The notes: generated by a model not told the origin, from the letters alone. 64,000 nucleotides of DNA from Symbiodinium natans (GCA_905221605.1 CAJNDS010002192.1:474464-538463), one strand, 5' to 3'. Positions 52,570 to 64,000 are shown, counted from the first letter of the stretch. Translations and numbers: made by a program.

Positions 52570-55500
52570 GTATTTGGATGTGTTTGGATGAATTCTTATG
52601 AGGGCTTTTTGGAGTGCGGGATGTGGGTGTCAAGAGCTGTCCGGGGTCAGCTGCGGGGTTTTGTGACATGCAAGCAAAAAGCGTTCTTAGGAAGATGGGT
52701 TGTTTCATGGAGTCAGAGTTTCAGGGTTGTGGCATGAAAGTTGGCCATGCTTTACATAGGCACAACCGTGGCCGGCTGACTATCTTGCAATCTTACAAAG
52801 GCTCTTTTGCTGGGCAACTTCATCTGTAGCCATGCACCGCACTATGTCAAAACAGGTCACCCCGGCCTCTTGTTCAGGCCGACCGTTGGCCACCCTAAGC
52901 CATCCAAGCAGCCTCTTTCATTGCCCGGTCCTCGCCAGCAGCCTGGCAAGGTCCGCGTTCCGTCAGGGAGCATTTGGGATGGCACAGCTGGAACTGAGTC
53001 GGGCCCTGAGCCCTGCAGGTTGACTTTGGTCGGGGGGGGGGGGGCATTAAGGGCAGGTTTCCGCAGAGCGTCTTTTCACGGCGCTCAAGCACTTGCATAC
53101 CGCACCACAAGCGAGATAATTGAAGCAGCTTCCTGGGTCAACGCTGGTCACCCGTCTCCTGCTGCCCCAACAAAGCGGCCCTTTGTGATCTGCACGAAAC
53201 AGGGACAGCTCAGCGTTTTCATTCGGTTTTTACAGGAAAAGTCAAAGGCAACTAATTGGATCTATGAATCGGCTCTGCTTTAGAGATGAGTTGTGCAGAT
53301 GCATGCCGATTCATTCGCGACCAGCCATCTCAGCTGCGTAGGCTTGTGTCCTTTTCACAGTGCGCCTACCTGAAATCCAGGTCAACCCAGCCAATCCCAG
53401 CCGTCATTGGGCGAATCTTCTACGCCGTGTTCCCATACTAGAACCGCCATCCTCTCACAGCCCACGGGCTCGACGGCTCGGAACCCCCGCCTATGAAAGC
53501 GCTCCCCAAGCTTTAAGTCCGAAACCCTGGAAGCTACTGAGCCGGCAGTTGAACAAATGCGTTCGCTTCACAGTATGTCTCTCGAGGACATGCGTGTAGG
53601 TCGACCCAGCTCAGCTATAGTGTTTAGGGGTTCGGGGGGTGAAGAAATGAGACCACCGAGGCAACGACACCCACGCGCGATTTACCTGGAAACGAAATGC
53701 CTGCTTTGACAACGGGGAGGTGGACTTCAATCCAGTCTCGGGGCCCGCAAGCCAGCGGCTTTCTTACTTAAAAGGGGATCTTAAGGGTTCTCAGGCTTTG
53801 TAGGGTTTATGATTGGTTGGTGTAGGTTGGACGGTCTTCGAAGTCATCGATAAGGGTTGGTTGGAAGCTTCGCATGTTGTAGTCCTGGCTTTGAGGGATT
53901 ATTTCCAGGCCTCGTTCTTTGCCCGCCCAAATAACCCCTGTAGCTAGAGCTATTCAGGCTTCATAAAGAGTTGGGATGTACATCCCGCAACCTGAGGACA
54001 ATTGCACGACCAGCGGGGACAACTCCAAGGCATGGCAATCATCGGGTGGCATTGCGCCATACAGACTTAATATGCTGTATTCCATGTTTCTGGATCTATG
54101 GGCCGCGACAAGAACCTGCATGGTACCCCGTCTTGCATCAGACAGTGAAACGTTCTTCCATGTAACTTAACGTTTGTGCTGCGCACGCTGTCTCGTTTAT
54201 CACAGCAGTCGAGTTTGCAACAACAGTGTTCAGCGTATCTTCAACAAAGGGAAAGCCACACATGCCTGCATGGCCCACTTCAGAACGCGGTGAAGCATGA
54301 CGACGTGTCATGGATCGTGCGAAGTCTTTCGGCTGCATGGGAACCATGGTTTGTTAAAGCAACGTGTTGGCTTAGATTCTGTGTGGCAGTCCCCTTCTTG
54401 CCTGATTATTCTGGCTTTGCACAGCTTTGCGCCGATTCCTTCGCGTACCCGGCTCCTGTGGTTGCGTGGAAAGTGCTACCAGCTACCGATGGGCGAGGGG
54501 ACTTCCAGTCCATGGATTGCAGTCCCTATCATTCTTATCCCCGGGAGCTCAAGAGTTTAAGGCTTGTAGTGTCCGTGTGGAGACTGGAGATCAGGTTGCG
54601 GCCTTGACTAGGCAAAGTGGCCGCAAACTCACAGGGCCCTTACGCGCAGTCCTGATCTCAGGCGCGGAAGCCTGCCCCAATCAGGTCTAGCCTTGCCGCT
54701 TGGTTGGATGAGAAGATGCAGGTCAGGTGGCAAGTTCAGCGGCTGTTGAAACTTTAGGCGCCGACAGACTTAAGCTTGAAAGCACCAGCTAAATGCTGTT
54801 TACACGAATTTTTCGAGTTCGTTCAAATGTCCAAGTCGGGCATGCGCACAAGCTCCATCAGCATGTTGCTTTTTGAGTTTGGCTGGGAGGGGCAGGTGCT
54901 CTGGCGTGGATTCTGTCAGACATGGTGGGGTCCATCCCAGCAGAGTCCTTTTCTCAGGTCTCGCTGCGCGCGTCAACGGATCTTGTGCATCATTGCACGT
55001 CTCTTTCGAGGCAGCAGTCGGCAAGTCTCCATCTCAAGCAAGGGCCAAAACGAGTCCGCCCTCAGCTGCTCGGATACCGCTGTTTCGATTTCTAGTTTGA
55101 AGGCCATACGAAGATAGTTGATGTGTATATCTATCTGCACCTTAAGGCCTAAACTCAGCAAGTGCTGAAGTGCCCGCATCCCTCCCAGAACTATGCAAAG
55201 CCCGGCCTGGGACGCCCCTCGGGGAGTAAGATCGCGGATATATTTCCGAAGAAGCGCCTGTGATGTATGTCCCTTTGTACACTCTATGTACTCATCTTGA
55301 CTGGCAGAATGGGTCGTTCACCTCATCCTGCTTTAGGCAGCTATGTTCGGTGAGGGAGCATGTCAAGTTACATGGGGAGCCTGTAGCTGGCCTTATTTGT
55401 CGGAAGTTCGGCTTGTGCATCCTTTTTATCGCCGGTCCTTTGCCCCCCTCCCCTTCAGTGCACATCGGCCATGATATCTGAGCAGCACGACAGGGCCAAG

Positions 55501-57344
55501 GTATCCATCTTTTCTAGACACTGTCTGCCAAAGGGCAGGCGCTGGACAGAAATGTGAGGTCTAAGATCTCGCACACAAGATGGAACCCCGACAAACTGCG
55601 CCATCGAATGATTTGAAGACTTCCCGAGGGTCCAACCACCCAGTCTGTGATACGATCTCGCCGCCTCGCCAGCAAGCCCGATCCAGCGAGGATAGTGGCA
55701 TTGCTGTTTTTGTTTTGCCAGGCTTTGGTGGCAGTGTTACTGCTTGGCATTTGCATGATTACGCACCTGGTTCCGATGCGGAGCTTAGAGTCATGCACTG
55801 TCGAGGGCATGCAGCCAAAAGGAATGACAGGTGGAGCTGAAGATCAGCCTGACGATGCTTCGGGGTGTCGCAACTGCCTCCTGTGTTATGTGGACTGCAG
55901 TCCTTGCATGTGGGCACGAGATTTGAAAGACCAAGGGCAGTGCGTGTCTTGCATCTATGCCCGCTCCCCAAAGGGGATCCGAAATTTAGAGCAACCCCAA
56001 TCTGCGAAGTCAGTGCAGTGGCTATGGCGCGACTCTCCTGCCTTGTGGGCCGAAAAACTAGAACTCTACCATGTTGATGAGGATTCTGTTCTCCTCCAGC
56101 CCAAAGATCCCTAATCCACCTAGCAAAATATTGCAAGTCTAAGCCCAACTGTCAAGCTTGAAGCCTTGAAGCCCTCCCAAATGACCAAACCTAAAGCCAA
56201 CCCTTACATTACCCTAAACCCGGAAGCCTAAACCCTTGGAGTGAAAAAAATGGCAACCCTTACTGTGAAAACCCGCAGCGTTCGAAACCAGGCATGGCGT
56301 TTGCCGAGGCAGCCTCCGGGCGGTCGTCCAAGGTGGGATCTAGGGTTGAGGGGTGGCCACGAGGGCTCTCACACACAGACTTGACATGTCGAATGCCTGG
56401 GGGAGGGAGGGAGAGAGGGTGGAAAAGGGCTTAGGGGGCTGGGATGGTCCTGAGTTTATCTGACTTGGGCATGAAGAGTTTAGGGGAAGGGTATTGGTGG
56501 AGCTGCAGATTTTTGAGCATGTTCGAACGGGTTGAGACGCAGGGATTTAGGAGATGAGCGATTGGTTGGAGCCACAATCTACGACGAGCCCAGAAGCTGC
56601 TGCCGATGTTCCTAAGCACATTCGAAAACATATCCTAAGCACTCGGAGATTACCTTGCTGACATGTTGGAAGCCGAATCAACCCAAAACCTCAAAGATCC
56701 GTCGGTGGCACCTAGCTACTGCCAGCTCTTGAAGCTAGCCCAGCTAGTCTGGTCAGCTGCGTGGGTTGCAGGAAGAAACCCGGGAGAACCTGGGTGTTGA
56801 CTCCTCAGCCACATTTGTGGGAACCCAAGCTCCCAGAATTTCTGGGCCTTCCAAAGCCCGCTGCCATGTGAGGCTTTGGAGATCATGCGGGGTGTCGCCA
56901 CCCTGGCCGTCTTCTTCCCTGGCGGCCTGCCCAGCCAAGGCGGAGAGTTGTCGGCTTCTAAGATGAACTGAACAGCTTGAACAAGGGACGGTAGCTACCC
57001 TTTGCTCCCCACTCGCCCTCCCACTCCCTACGTACTTCCCTCTCGTTCACTGACATCTAAGGCACTCATATCTCCGTCTGTTTGTCTGTTCATCCGTCTG
57101 CCTGTCTGATTGTGTCTCTGTCTCTGTCTGTCTGTGTTTGTATCTGTCTTGGCCGCTCTCCCCTTCTCCCCCTCGCCCCCTCCTCTCCCCCCCCCTCCTC
57201 TCGCCTCCCCCCTCCCGTGTTACTTGCCTATAGCCCTCTTAGGTTGTACTTTTCATTTGTACTTATTTAAACCCAAGGGAGAGATTTAACATCATATGTT
57301 TTTCCCGAAAGCTTCAGCGAAGGGTTCTTCGGAAAAAAAACGTC
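52570..57344. other. No clear gene; phosphatase end probably lies here
   Basis: The remaining PAP strand (FGHG... THAxW) was not found. A weak candidate at about 54281-54330, after cttcAG, reads NAVKHDDVSWIVRS. A G-run occurs at 53031-53044. ORFs at 54176-54607 and 55647-56114 are long but without recognised motifs; the latter has repeated Cys (RNCLLCYVDCSPCMW), which might be a Cys-rich exon. Pyrimidine-rich sequence lies at 57000-57240. Confidence 0.3.
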
Positions 57345-57472
57345 AACCTACCATCACCACACTACAATCACCACACTCCAATCACCACACTACCATCACC
57401 ACACTACCATCACCACACTACAATCACCACACTCCAATCTCCACACTACCATCACCACAGTACCATCACATC
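57345..57472. repeat. 14-bp minisatellite (accatcaccacact)n
   Basis: About nine copies alternating tacaatcaccacac, tccaatcaccacac and taccatcaccacac. Confidence 0.92.
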
Positions 57473-57541
57473 ACTTCCGCTATTAAATTCTCTCTTATTT
57501 CTTAGGCTGGGGTGGGTTTCGCCGCGGCTAGCGCGATGCAC

Positions 57542-57835
57542 CCCTCTGCGGGGATCGTGCGTGTCGGAGCGCTCCCGCTGTGCGTTTTTGCGCATTTAGA
57601 TGTGCGCCCGCGCGCCCTCTGCGGGGATCGTGCGTGTCGGAGCGCTCCCGCTGTGCGTTTTTGCGCATTGTACAACTTGCTTCGCACACCCTCTGCGGGG
57701 ATCGTGCGTGTCGGAGCGCTCCCGCTGTGCGTTTTTGCGCATTGTACAACTTGCTTCGCACACCCTCTGCGGGGATCGTGCGTGTCGGAGCGCTCCCGCT
57801 GTGCGTTTTTGCGTACTTTCAAGCGTGGTCGTGGG
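57542..57835. repeat. 74-bp minisatellite, four copies
   Basis: The unit begins ctctgcggggatcgtgcgtg and continues tcggagcgctcccgctgtgc, with ggagcgctcc as a perfect palindrome. Copies start near 57545, 57617, 57691 and 57765. Copies 2 to 4 are nearly identical. Confidence 0.93.
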
Positions 57836-57839
57836 AAAC

Positions 57840-58130
57840 CGCTCCCAAAACGCGGGGGGGGAGGGGCGGCTGGGGGGGGGGAGGGAAACGGCTCCCAGAA
57901 CGCGTGGTTCCACCTACTCGGCGCCTTCCAAAACCAAATTGGTTGTTTTCTCTGGCTCGGGTGGAGGGGAGGGAGGGGGGTGGGCGGCTGGGGGGGGGAA
58001 GGAAACAGCTCCCAAAACGCGTGCTTCCACCTGCTTGAGGGAGGGAGGGGGGGGGGCGGAGGGGCGGGTTGGGGGGCGGCTGGGGGCGGGTTGGGGGGCG
58101 GGTTGGGAAATGGGTCACAAAACGCGTCCA
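57840..58130. repeat. G-run-rich degenerate repeats
   Basis: Repeated gctcccaaaacgcg and ttccacct words separated by G-runs of up to ten. The plus strand has high G-quadruplex potential. Plus and minus open frames across 57502-58323 are considered artefacts. The region 58131-58738 adds a cacccgaccaccctcc repeat at 58510-58590. Confidence 0.8.
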
Positions 58131-58738
58131 CGTAGGAAGCAAGCCGCGCGGGTCCATGGGGAAGGCCACTAGCGGGTCCAGCGGGCAAGGTACGAGTCCA
58201 GCTTCTTGACGCCGACAAAGGGGGTCGGCGGATCAAGGTTAGAAGGGGGTATAGTTGCCGCGCAGGGGAGCAGGCCATCTTTGCGTCTGTCTGGAAGTCG
58301 CGCCTTGGCTGGTGCCAAAACAAAGCAACTTTAAAGCAACCTAGGGTACTGACACCTCAACTTGCGTAGTAACTTTCCCTCCTAACTCCCTTGCCAAAAT
58401 ACAGTACAAAGCCCTTGGCAGGTTCGCATACATGGTATCAAGAGTCGAGGGAAGCTGGAAGCGGCTCGTTGATGTAAACTGGGTGAGAAGTGGCAGGGGC
58501 CCTGTCCGCCCCACCCGACCACCCTGTGTCCATCCCACCCGACCACCCTCCCACCCGACCACCCTCCCACCCCCCTACCCATCCACCCCGACTTATTATC
58601 TTGCTTCTGAGTGTTGTTGTCATTTTTCAAGGCTGGACGTAATGTGGTTGTGCAGCTCAGGAAATGCCGACTGGGCGCACGCGGTGCACTTCGTGCTTTG
58701 CAGGCTGTTTGTGTTTGCGTGTGGCATTGGGGGTCCAG

Positions 58739-59399
58739 GGCGACAGGCGGCTGGAAGTGCCACAGGCGAAGGAGTACCCTGTGCCACAAGACTGCTCAGA
58801 AGGGGAGCTCTGCAAATCATTGCTGCAGCAACATGCCCTTGGAGCTTCTTGCAGCCATGCATATCCTTTTTCACATCCAGGGGAAGCTCGGGAAATGCCA
58901 CCTCATCCCAATCCCCACGCACCGTGAATCACCGCCCCACGTTTCCACACGCAGCAAGCTCAGATATTGCACACGTCGTTCTCGGGAGAGCCGGCTATGT
59001 GTTGATAGTGCCAGCAGTTGCTGAACCTGAACCAAGAGCCTCGCCCGCCAGTGCCAGTGTGAGAGCCGAAACCCCACCTGAACATCAGTCTCCCAGCACC
59101 TCCTTGGTGCAGGGCCTGGGGATCTTCACCGGGAAGCTGCCGGAGGCACTGCAACCACTGGCGGAGCTCTTGGACTCCAAGGAAGCCTCTTGGGCCCATG
59201 GAAAGCTTGGGTTTTTTGTGGCATTCCGGGTCCTTTTCCCAAGCCATGGGATGACACAGACACGTGCTCGCCTAGTTGCCACATATGCTATGCCGAGCAC
59301 GTATATAGAGCAATGAGGGGTGGGGAAGAAGAGGGCGCGAGAGGAGAAGACTCTGAAGTGGGGGACAAGGGTTTTCCACGATGTCATGCCAAGATCCAG
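58739..59399 (+). CDS. Candidate three-exon gene fragment, unknown product
   Basis: Exon 58739-58918, after tccAG|GGC, reads GDRRLEVPQAKEYPVPQDCS, then EGELCKSLLQQHALGASCSH and more, to a GC donor (cac|GCACCG), phase 0. Exon 59113-59200, after gtgcAG|GGC, reads GLGIFTGKLPEALQPLAELL, then DSKEASWAH, to a possible GA donor. Exon 59311-59399, after tagAG|CA, reads MRGGEEEGARGEDSEVGDKG, then FPRCHAKIQ, to a consensus donor (cag|GTGAGG). Phases agree for both joins. A larger 294-codon frame (58432-59316) also runs through the second exon. No family recognised. Confidence 0.45.
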
Positions 59400-61107
59400 G
59401 TGAGGTGCAGGCGTGCATCTGCAGTTACTGTAAGTTTGGGAACAAGCCCACATGATCACATGCCTTCCACAAAGCCTATGAACCGCTGGGCTCTTTACCC
59501 ATCGACCTGCTACCTCCTCCTTGCTGTTATCAGCCAGGTGGCCCACTTCCAAAGTGAGGTTGGAAGTCGGGTAGCTGTTTCAATTATGGCCCCTAATGAG
59601 GGGCACATACATATCTTTTTAACTACATATATACTCGTGTTTGCTGCCCATGAACCTCAATTAAGGATCCGAAGCCGCAGCCGGCGACGAAGCCACGCGC
59701 TGGCCATGCATGCGCCCTGCTTCGTTACTTGGCGGCTGAAAGAAGTTAAAAGAGTTGCTGTTTAGGGTTAGGGTTAGGGTTGAGAGTTTCGGGTTTAGGG
59801 CGTAGGGCGCAAGAGAGATCGGCAAGAAGCTTGCATGTGCACATTGCATAGTGACGGGGAGGAGCATCGCTGTACCAAATTGTAACAATGTGGGCCTTGG
59901 AACCATCGCGGTGCAGTTTGGATGCCTTCCACGGGATGTCCTTGTTTCGGACGGAAAGTGATCATGCCAGGCAAGATTCATACGACGTATGCTGTGCCCT
60001 AGCATTCCTGTCGTGCCATTGTTAGCTTAATGTTTCCAGCTTTTGCGCGTCAAGTTGTCGATGCAAAGCAGGTCTCGGTCTCTTATCTGGGCGGATCCTG
60101 AGTAGTCTTCAATGCTTTGGGGGACTGTGGGTTACGCGTTTGCGGATTCGAGCATTGCGGATTCCGGTTTGCGACTTCAAGGGCCTCGTTGGCCGGCAGG
60201 TGCCCCGTAGTAGTGATTTTCGTGACCTACGACCTAGGTGACGACCGCAAAAAGGCACGAAAGCATTGCCACAGTGGATCGCGAAATCAGATGAAATCAA
60301 GACATGTCTCATGATGCATGCGGCGGTCGTTTATTCATATCGATTTGGAGAGCCCCGGGCCACGTTAGTAGTGAGTTCGGGGCCTTCCATGCACAGAGAC
60401 AGGGAAATCGGCTACAAAACCAGTGATTGCGGAGTAAATCACATTGACCCGGCCACGCCGATTAGGCGGATACGGATGAAAATCAGGAATGGCCGTTTTT
60501 CGTATTACGCATGATCCACCCAGCTTATCGTCTTTTTGGGGCAGAAGATGCCCTACAATACTTGGTTCGTGCTGTGCTCAAAAAAATATCAACCCTCAAG
60601 GCCCCAAGAAGCCCTGGACCCCAACAGCCGAGACCTGTTTGAGGCGCCGGCGGCGGTCGCCTTCGCAACTGGTGTGCGGATGTGGCTCGGATAGAACTTC
60701 GCTCAGAACTATAGAGATGTTGAGCATTTTTGAGGTTCGGTGCTTGGGGCTGGTGTTTGAACCTTCCTGGTGAATGTACAGGTAAGGATCTGTTGGTGTC
60801 CTCGCCTTCCAAAGTCTCAAAGACCCCCCTGGGCATGGTGAACCTTATGGCTTGTTTGGATGATGGTCGAGAGGCTTGGGTTCTTACACGTAGGGCTTCG
60901 AAGCTGCGTGTGCGACCCTGACAGTCCTGTCTTACAACTTGTCCCCGGAGTGGCAGCAGTGTAGACACTGAGCAGTGGTACCTTCTGTCATGCCCCACCC
61001 GGCACCCGAGCTGTGAGGGATTAGGCCAGTTGTCTTTTGCCCGCGGTTCTTTGTTTTGGGGTGGCCGAAATACATGGGGGCTACCCAAGAAGGGGACCCG
61101 AGTGTAG
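59400..61107. other. No supported gene
   Basis: Only short unmatched frames. Degenerate telomere-like words ttagggttagggtt occur at about 59763-59782, here with a six-base TTAGGG period rather than TTTAGGG. Confidence 0.35.
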
Positions 61108-61234
61108 GGAAGCCAGCGTGAAGCCCTCGTTCTTCGACCTGCCGGCTCGGCCGCAGGAGCTCCAGCGTTACATGGGCATCCTGGCCGTGATGTCTGTGAA
61201 CCCTCCAAAGACCCTGCTAAGACTTACAAGCTGA
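61108..61234 (+). CDS. Candidate exon, unknown product
   Basis: After gtgtAG|G the frame reads EASVKPSFFDLPARPQELQR, then YMGILAVMSVNPPKTLLRLT, plus S and a TGA stop. It could be a last exon or end at an internal GC donor (ctg|GCCGTG). Protein-like composition. It may continue the gene at 58739. Confidence 0.4.
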
Positions 61235-61283
61235 AATTTGGGATCTGGGTCCCAGCTGATGCTCAGAGCCTAAGTTCAGAAAA

Positions 61284-61347
61284 AAAGGGCTTAGGGCTTA
61301 GGGCTTAGGGTTTATAGGGTTTAGGGTTTAGGGTTTAGGGTTTAGCA
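61284..61347. repeat. Telomeric patch (TTTAGGG/CTTAGGG)n
   Basis: About eight to nine copies with C-for-T variants at the left end. The stretch 61348-62521 shows no further supportable gene. A C-run with a taaccccccccc motif lies near 61567-61590. Confidence 0.88.
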
Positions 61348-62521
61348 GCTCAAAGGAAGTCGGGGGGCTTACGTGTCAAAACCAGTAGAAACCCCAGGCC
61401 CTTGAGCCCCTAGGGAGCCAGAAGTTCACAATGCCATGTGGCCAATTTTTTCTGCAGCCTCATATGTATCTGAGAGGCTTTTCGGAAATATTTAGATACC
61501 TGCCCCATGTGCCCCGACGCTGCTCGGAATAGGGAAGCATGGCGCCTGGTAATGAATTTCACTTTGCCCCCCCTTAGCCCTAACCCCCCCCCTTCTTTTT
61601 GCTTTTCAGGTTAATCGTTCAGTCAGAGCCCGCAGCCCGATTCGAGTGGGGTGCCGACATCAAGAGCAACATACCAAACTCTAGGTGGTTGTAGTACACG
61701 CTTTGGCAGTCCTAAACCCCAGACAAGCTACAAATCCAGCACCTGCTGGTAGCCAAATCGACTTTTCGTGTTGCGGAAGAAGCAGAATCTCCAGAGAAAG
61801 CTTTCCCAGGGCTCAGCGCCTCCGGAATGCCGGAGCCAGAGATGGTCTTCGAGGACTCTGTTTTCGGTCTTCCGGGCCCACCTCTACTTGAAAAAGGGGT
61901 TGAAGCTTCATAGCAACTAGTATTAACAAGAATCACCGAGTCCGCTCCAAGCTCTTCGCACGATGTCTACAGAATCTGTGAGTCGCAGCTTACCAGGATG
62001 GAAAAAAGGCGCCACTATCCTGACATCACACAGAAACCAAGTCAGAACCCGAAAAGATACTCATGCGCTACAACTTCAGGAGCTCGAGCCGGTGCTAATT
62101 CCTTTCCGCACGGCAGCCTGGCCGAGAAGTGCGGATGTTTGCCGATGTGGGACCTCCTGCCATGCCCATTCGAGGGATGTACATAATAGATAAACATATA
62201 GGGCCCCCCGAAAAGATGGCATCCGCAAAAAGTGTTGTTTAAGCCATCTTCTCCCCGAAAAAACGTTTTTGTCATGGGGGTGTGCCTCGGCCAGATAGAT
62301 GGCACATGCAGGGGAATCTTTCAGATTGGGATGGGTGGTGGTCCGGGGTGTTCGGGGGGTTTGCCACACCAGAAGATGGCATCCGCATACAACAATGGTT
62401 TTGAGTAGCAACTGCAGCGACCTTTCCTGCCGTGAGAGCAGAGAACAAAGTCTGAGAAGTTGAGAGAAACTGGAGAGAAACTGGAAAAAACTCCAGTGCG
62501 GATCCGGACCTTGTTTTATTT

Positions 62522-62564
<43 letters not shown>

Positions 62565-62608
62565 TTCCCCTTCTCACGTTCCCTAACTCTCTCTCCTTCC
62601 CTCTATAG
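62522..62608 (+). promoter_or_regulatory. Long polypyrimidine tract and AG acceptor
   Basis: An almost uninterrupted (CT)n-rich stretch ends in ctctatAG directly before an ATG-starting long exon at 62609. It is a very strong 3' splice acceptor, which in a dinoflagellate could be cis or the site of spliced-leader trans-splicing. Confidence 0.6.
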
Positions 62609-63283
62609 ATGCAGCTGGGAGCGCTGGGCTCGAGACCTGCCAGGGGTAGCGCCGCTAACTACAGATCCTTGAGGCATTGTCATTTTTTAGCCATGTTCCA
62701 GGATGTTTCCTTTGCCAAAGTTGGGACAGGCACACCTGTCGATATCGTCGTTCAGGTCACGCGTACGGAGCGTGACCATGTGTCTCTTCAGGCACTATGG
62801 CATGGGGAGAACTGTAGGGCTTTGCATGCTGATTTCCAGGCCGGAGAAATTAGGACACCTTACGGATACGTTGTGCATCACTCACAGGGCACTGCGCATT
62901 TGCTCCTGCCGGGGCTTGTCGCACAAGCAGTTCGCGTGCAGCGCAAGCGTCAGGGCAAGCTCGAACCAGAATCATTTGTCCAGGACACTCAAGCCGCAGG
63001 CACCACGGACTCCGCGCTTTGGAAGGGGCTGCTTTCGGTGCAACAGAATTTCCCGAATTGTCCTACTGTTCTCCTGTCGCCGATCTCAGCAGAAGATCTG
63101 CTTGCGGTTGTTGGTTCCCTCACCAATTTGTCTGCTTTTGCTGAAGTGCCTGCAGGCACACTTTTGCTGCTTGCATTCCTGCATGATGGGCGCCAGCGCC
63201 GCAGCTCCCGGAAGCGCTCCCCCGCGCCCTGTGCAGTTTGTTTCTCCTGTCCGAGAGGAGAAAACTGGAGAGAAAAAATTTAA
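62609..63283 (+). CDS. Long single exon, unknown protein
   Basis: The frame opens with ATG at the acceptor and runs 224 codons. Segments include MFQDVSFAKVGTGTPVDIVV, VTRTERDHVSLQALWHGENC and GEIRTPYGYVVHHSQGTAHL, later WKGLLSVQQNFPNCPTVLLS and VVGSLTNLSAFAEVPAGTLL. Composition is that of a folded globular protein. Real coding probably ends near AFLHDG (about 63190), before the basic tail RQRRSSRKRSP and the GA-repeat array. An overlapping frame (62703-63566) runs into simple repeat and is considered a shadow. No family recognised; start could be 62609 or the internal Met at 62693. Confidence 0.55.
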   Translation: MQLGALGSRPARGSAANYRSLRHCHFLAMFQDVSFAKVGTGTPVDIVVQVTRTERDHVSLQALWHGENCRALHADFQAGEIRTPYGYVVHHSQGTAHLLLPGLVAQAVRVQRKRQGKLEPESFVQDTQAAGTTDSALWKGLLSVQQNFPNCPTVLLSPISAEDLLAVVGSLTNLSAFAEVPAGTLLLLAFLHDGRQRRSSRKRSPAPCAVCFSCPRGENWREKI

Positions 63284-63295
63284 AAAGGAAGGGAG

Positions 63296-63298
63296 AGA

Positions 63299-63350
<52 letters not shown>

Positions 63351-63464
63351 CCGCCCAACGCAAAAATCCACAGTAGCCAAAGCACCCACCCAACCCGAAC
63401 CCCCAGTAGATGGCACACCTCGATGCCCCGTGACCCTTTGCCTCTTGATTGCCGGCGCCGGCCG

Positions 63465-63502
<38 letters not shown>

Positions 63503-63632
63503 AGACGACAGAGACATTCCACCCAACGCAAAGCTCCACAGTAGCCAGAGCACCCACCCAACCTGAACCCCGAGTAGATGGCACACCTCGATGCCCCGTG
63601 ACCCTTTGCCTCTTGATTGCCGGCGCCGGCCG

Positions 63633-63680
<48 letters not shown>

Positions 63681-63802
63681 GACATTCCACCCAACGCAAA
63701 GCTCCACAGTAGCCAAAGCACCCACCCAACCCGAACCCCGATTAGATGGCGCACCTCGATGCCCCGTGACCCATTGCCTCCTTATTGCCGGCGCCGGCCG
63801 CG

Positions 63803-63842
<40 letters not shown>

Positions 63843-64000
63843 GAGAGGGAGAGAGAGAGAGAGAGAGATCCGCCCAACGCAAAGCTCCACAGTAGCCAAA
63901 GCACCCACCCAACCCGAACCCCCAGTAGATGGCACACCTCGATGCCCCGTGACCCTTTGCCTCCTGATTGCCGGCGCCGGCCGCGGAGAGAGAGAGAGAG
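63296..64000. repeat. Tandem array of about 160-190 bp units with GA tracts, runs off window
   Basis: Each unit is a (GA)n tract, then cgcccaacgcaaagctccac, agtagccaaagcacccaccc, aacccgaacccc, gatggcacacctcgatgccc, cgtgaccctttgcctcttga and ttgccggcgccggccgcgg. Marker words for the non-GA part start at about 63352, 63520, 63690 and 63870. Non-GA parts are over 90 percent alike while GA length varies. The ggccggcgccggc core is palindromic. Confidence 0.93.

Noticed and set aside
57502-58323. 207- and 273-codon frames on opposite strands
   Set aside because: They cover the 74-bp and G-run repeats and have Pro/Arg/Gly low-complexity products.
63086-63935. Large minus-strand Ser/Leu repeat proteins
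   Set aside because: Generated by GA tracts and the terminal tandem array; the plus-strand exon at 62609 has better protein character.
1-64000. Bacterial or organellar origin
   Set aside because: No dense ORFs, ribosome-binding sites, rRNA or tRNA; introns and telomeric repeats indicate a nuclear eukaryotic genome.

Overview
The window looks like nuclear DNA of a dinoflagellate, probably a core photosynthetic lineage, although the species cannot be named. Four things point this way. Genes are split into many short exons. Many intron donors inferred from protein continuity are GC or GA rather than GT, while acceptors are AG, usually followed by G. TTTAGGG/CCCTAAA telomere-type repeats are scattered through the interior in both orientations. 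Every gene that could be assembled lies on the plus strand, as in dinoflagellate unidirectional gene arrays. No bacterial operon, rRNA, tRNA or CRISPR array was recognised.

Two genes are well supported. The first, at 28032-30339, is a membrane-anchored UDP-glycosyltransferase in six exons. It has a signal peptide, a complete UGT signature and a C-terminal membrane anchor. The second runs from about 39035 to 52569. It is a purple acid phosphatase (metallophosphatase) broken into at least fifteen tiny exons. Its five metal-binding motifs, GDxG, GDxxY, GNHE, VxxH and GHxH, can all be read in order.

Layout. 0-7 kb: scattered short exons resembling SAP-like helical repeats (LxxLRxEC, LGLPAE), with telomeric repeats and palindromic MITE-like elements. 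7-22 kb: mostly intronic or intergenic DNA, a few candidate exons and a 500-bp GTGTGTCTCT array. 22-28 kb: candidate exons, ending in a convincing last exon (stop at 27912) of an unknown gene about 120 bp upstream of the UGT. 28-30.3 kb: the UGT. 31-33.2 kb: exons of an Arg/Trp-rich helical protein. 39-52.6 kb: the phosphatase. One of its introns (44967-50230, about 5.3 kb) carries a chain of satellite arrays: CACGCACAT minisatellite, about fifteen copies of a 95-bp unit, a 61-bp unit, about twenty-nine copies of a 42-bp unit in higher-order blocks, and a 560-bp hexamer microsatellite. 57-58 kb: GC-rich minisatellites. 58.7-61.2 kb: exons of an unknown gene. 62.6-63.3 kb: a long unknown exon followed by a GA-tract tandem array that runs off the window end.

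Exon boundaries were placed by reading frame, phase and protein-family continuity only. No transcript data were available. For most of the 64 kb no gene can be defended, and this is stated region by region.
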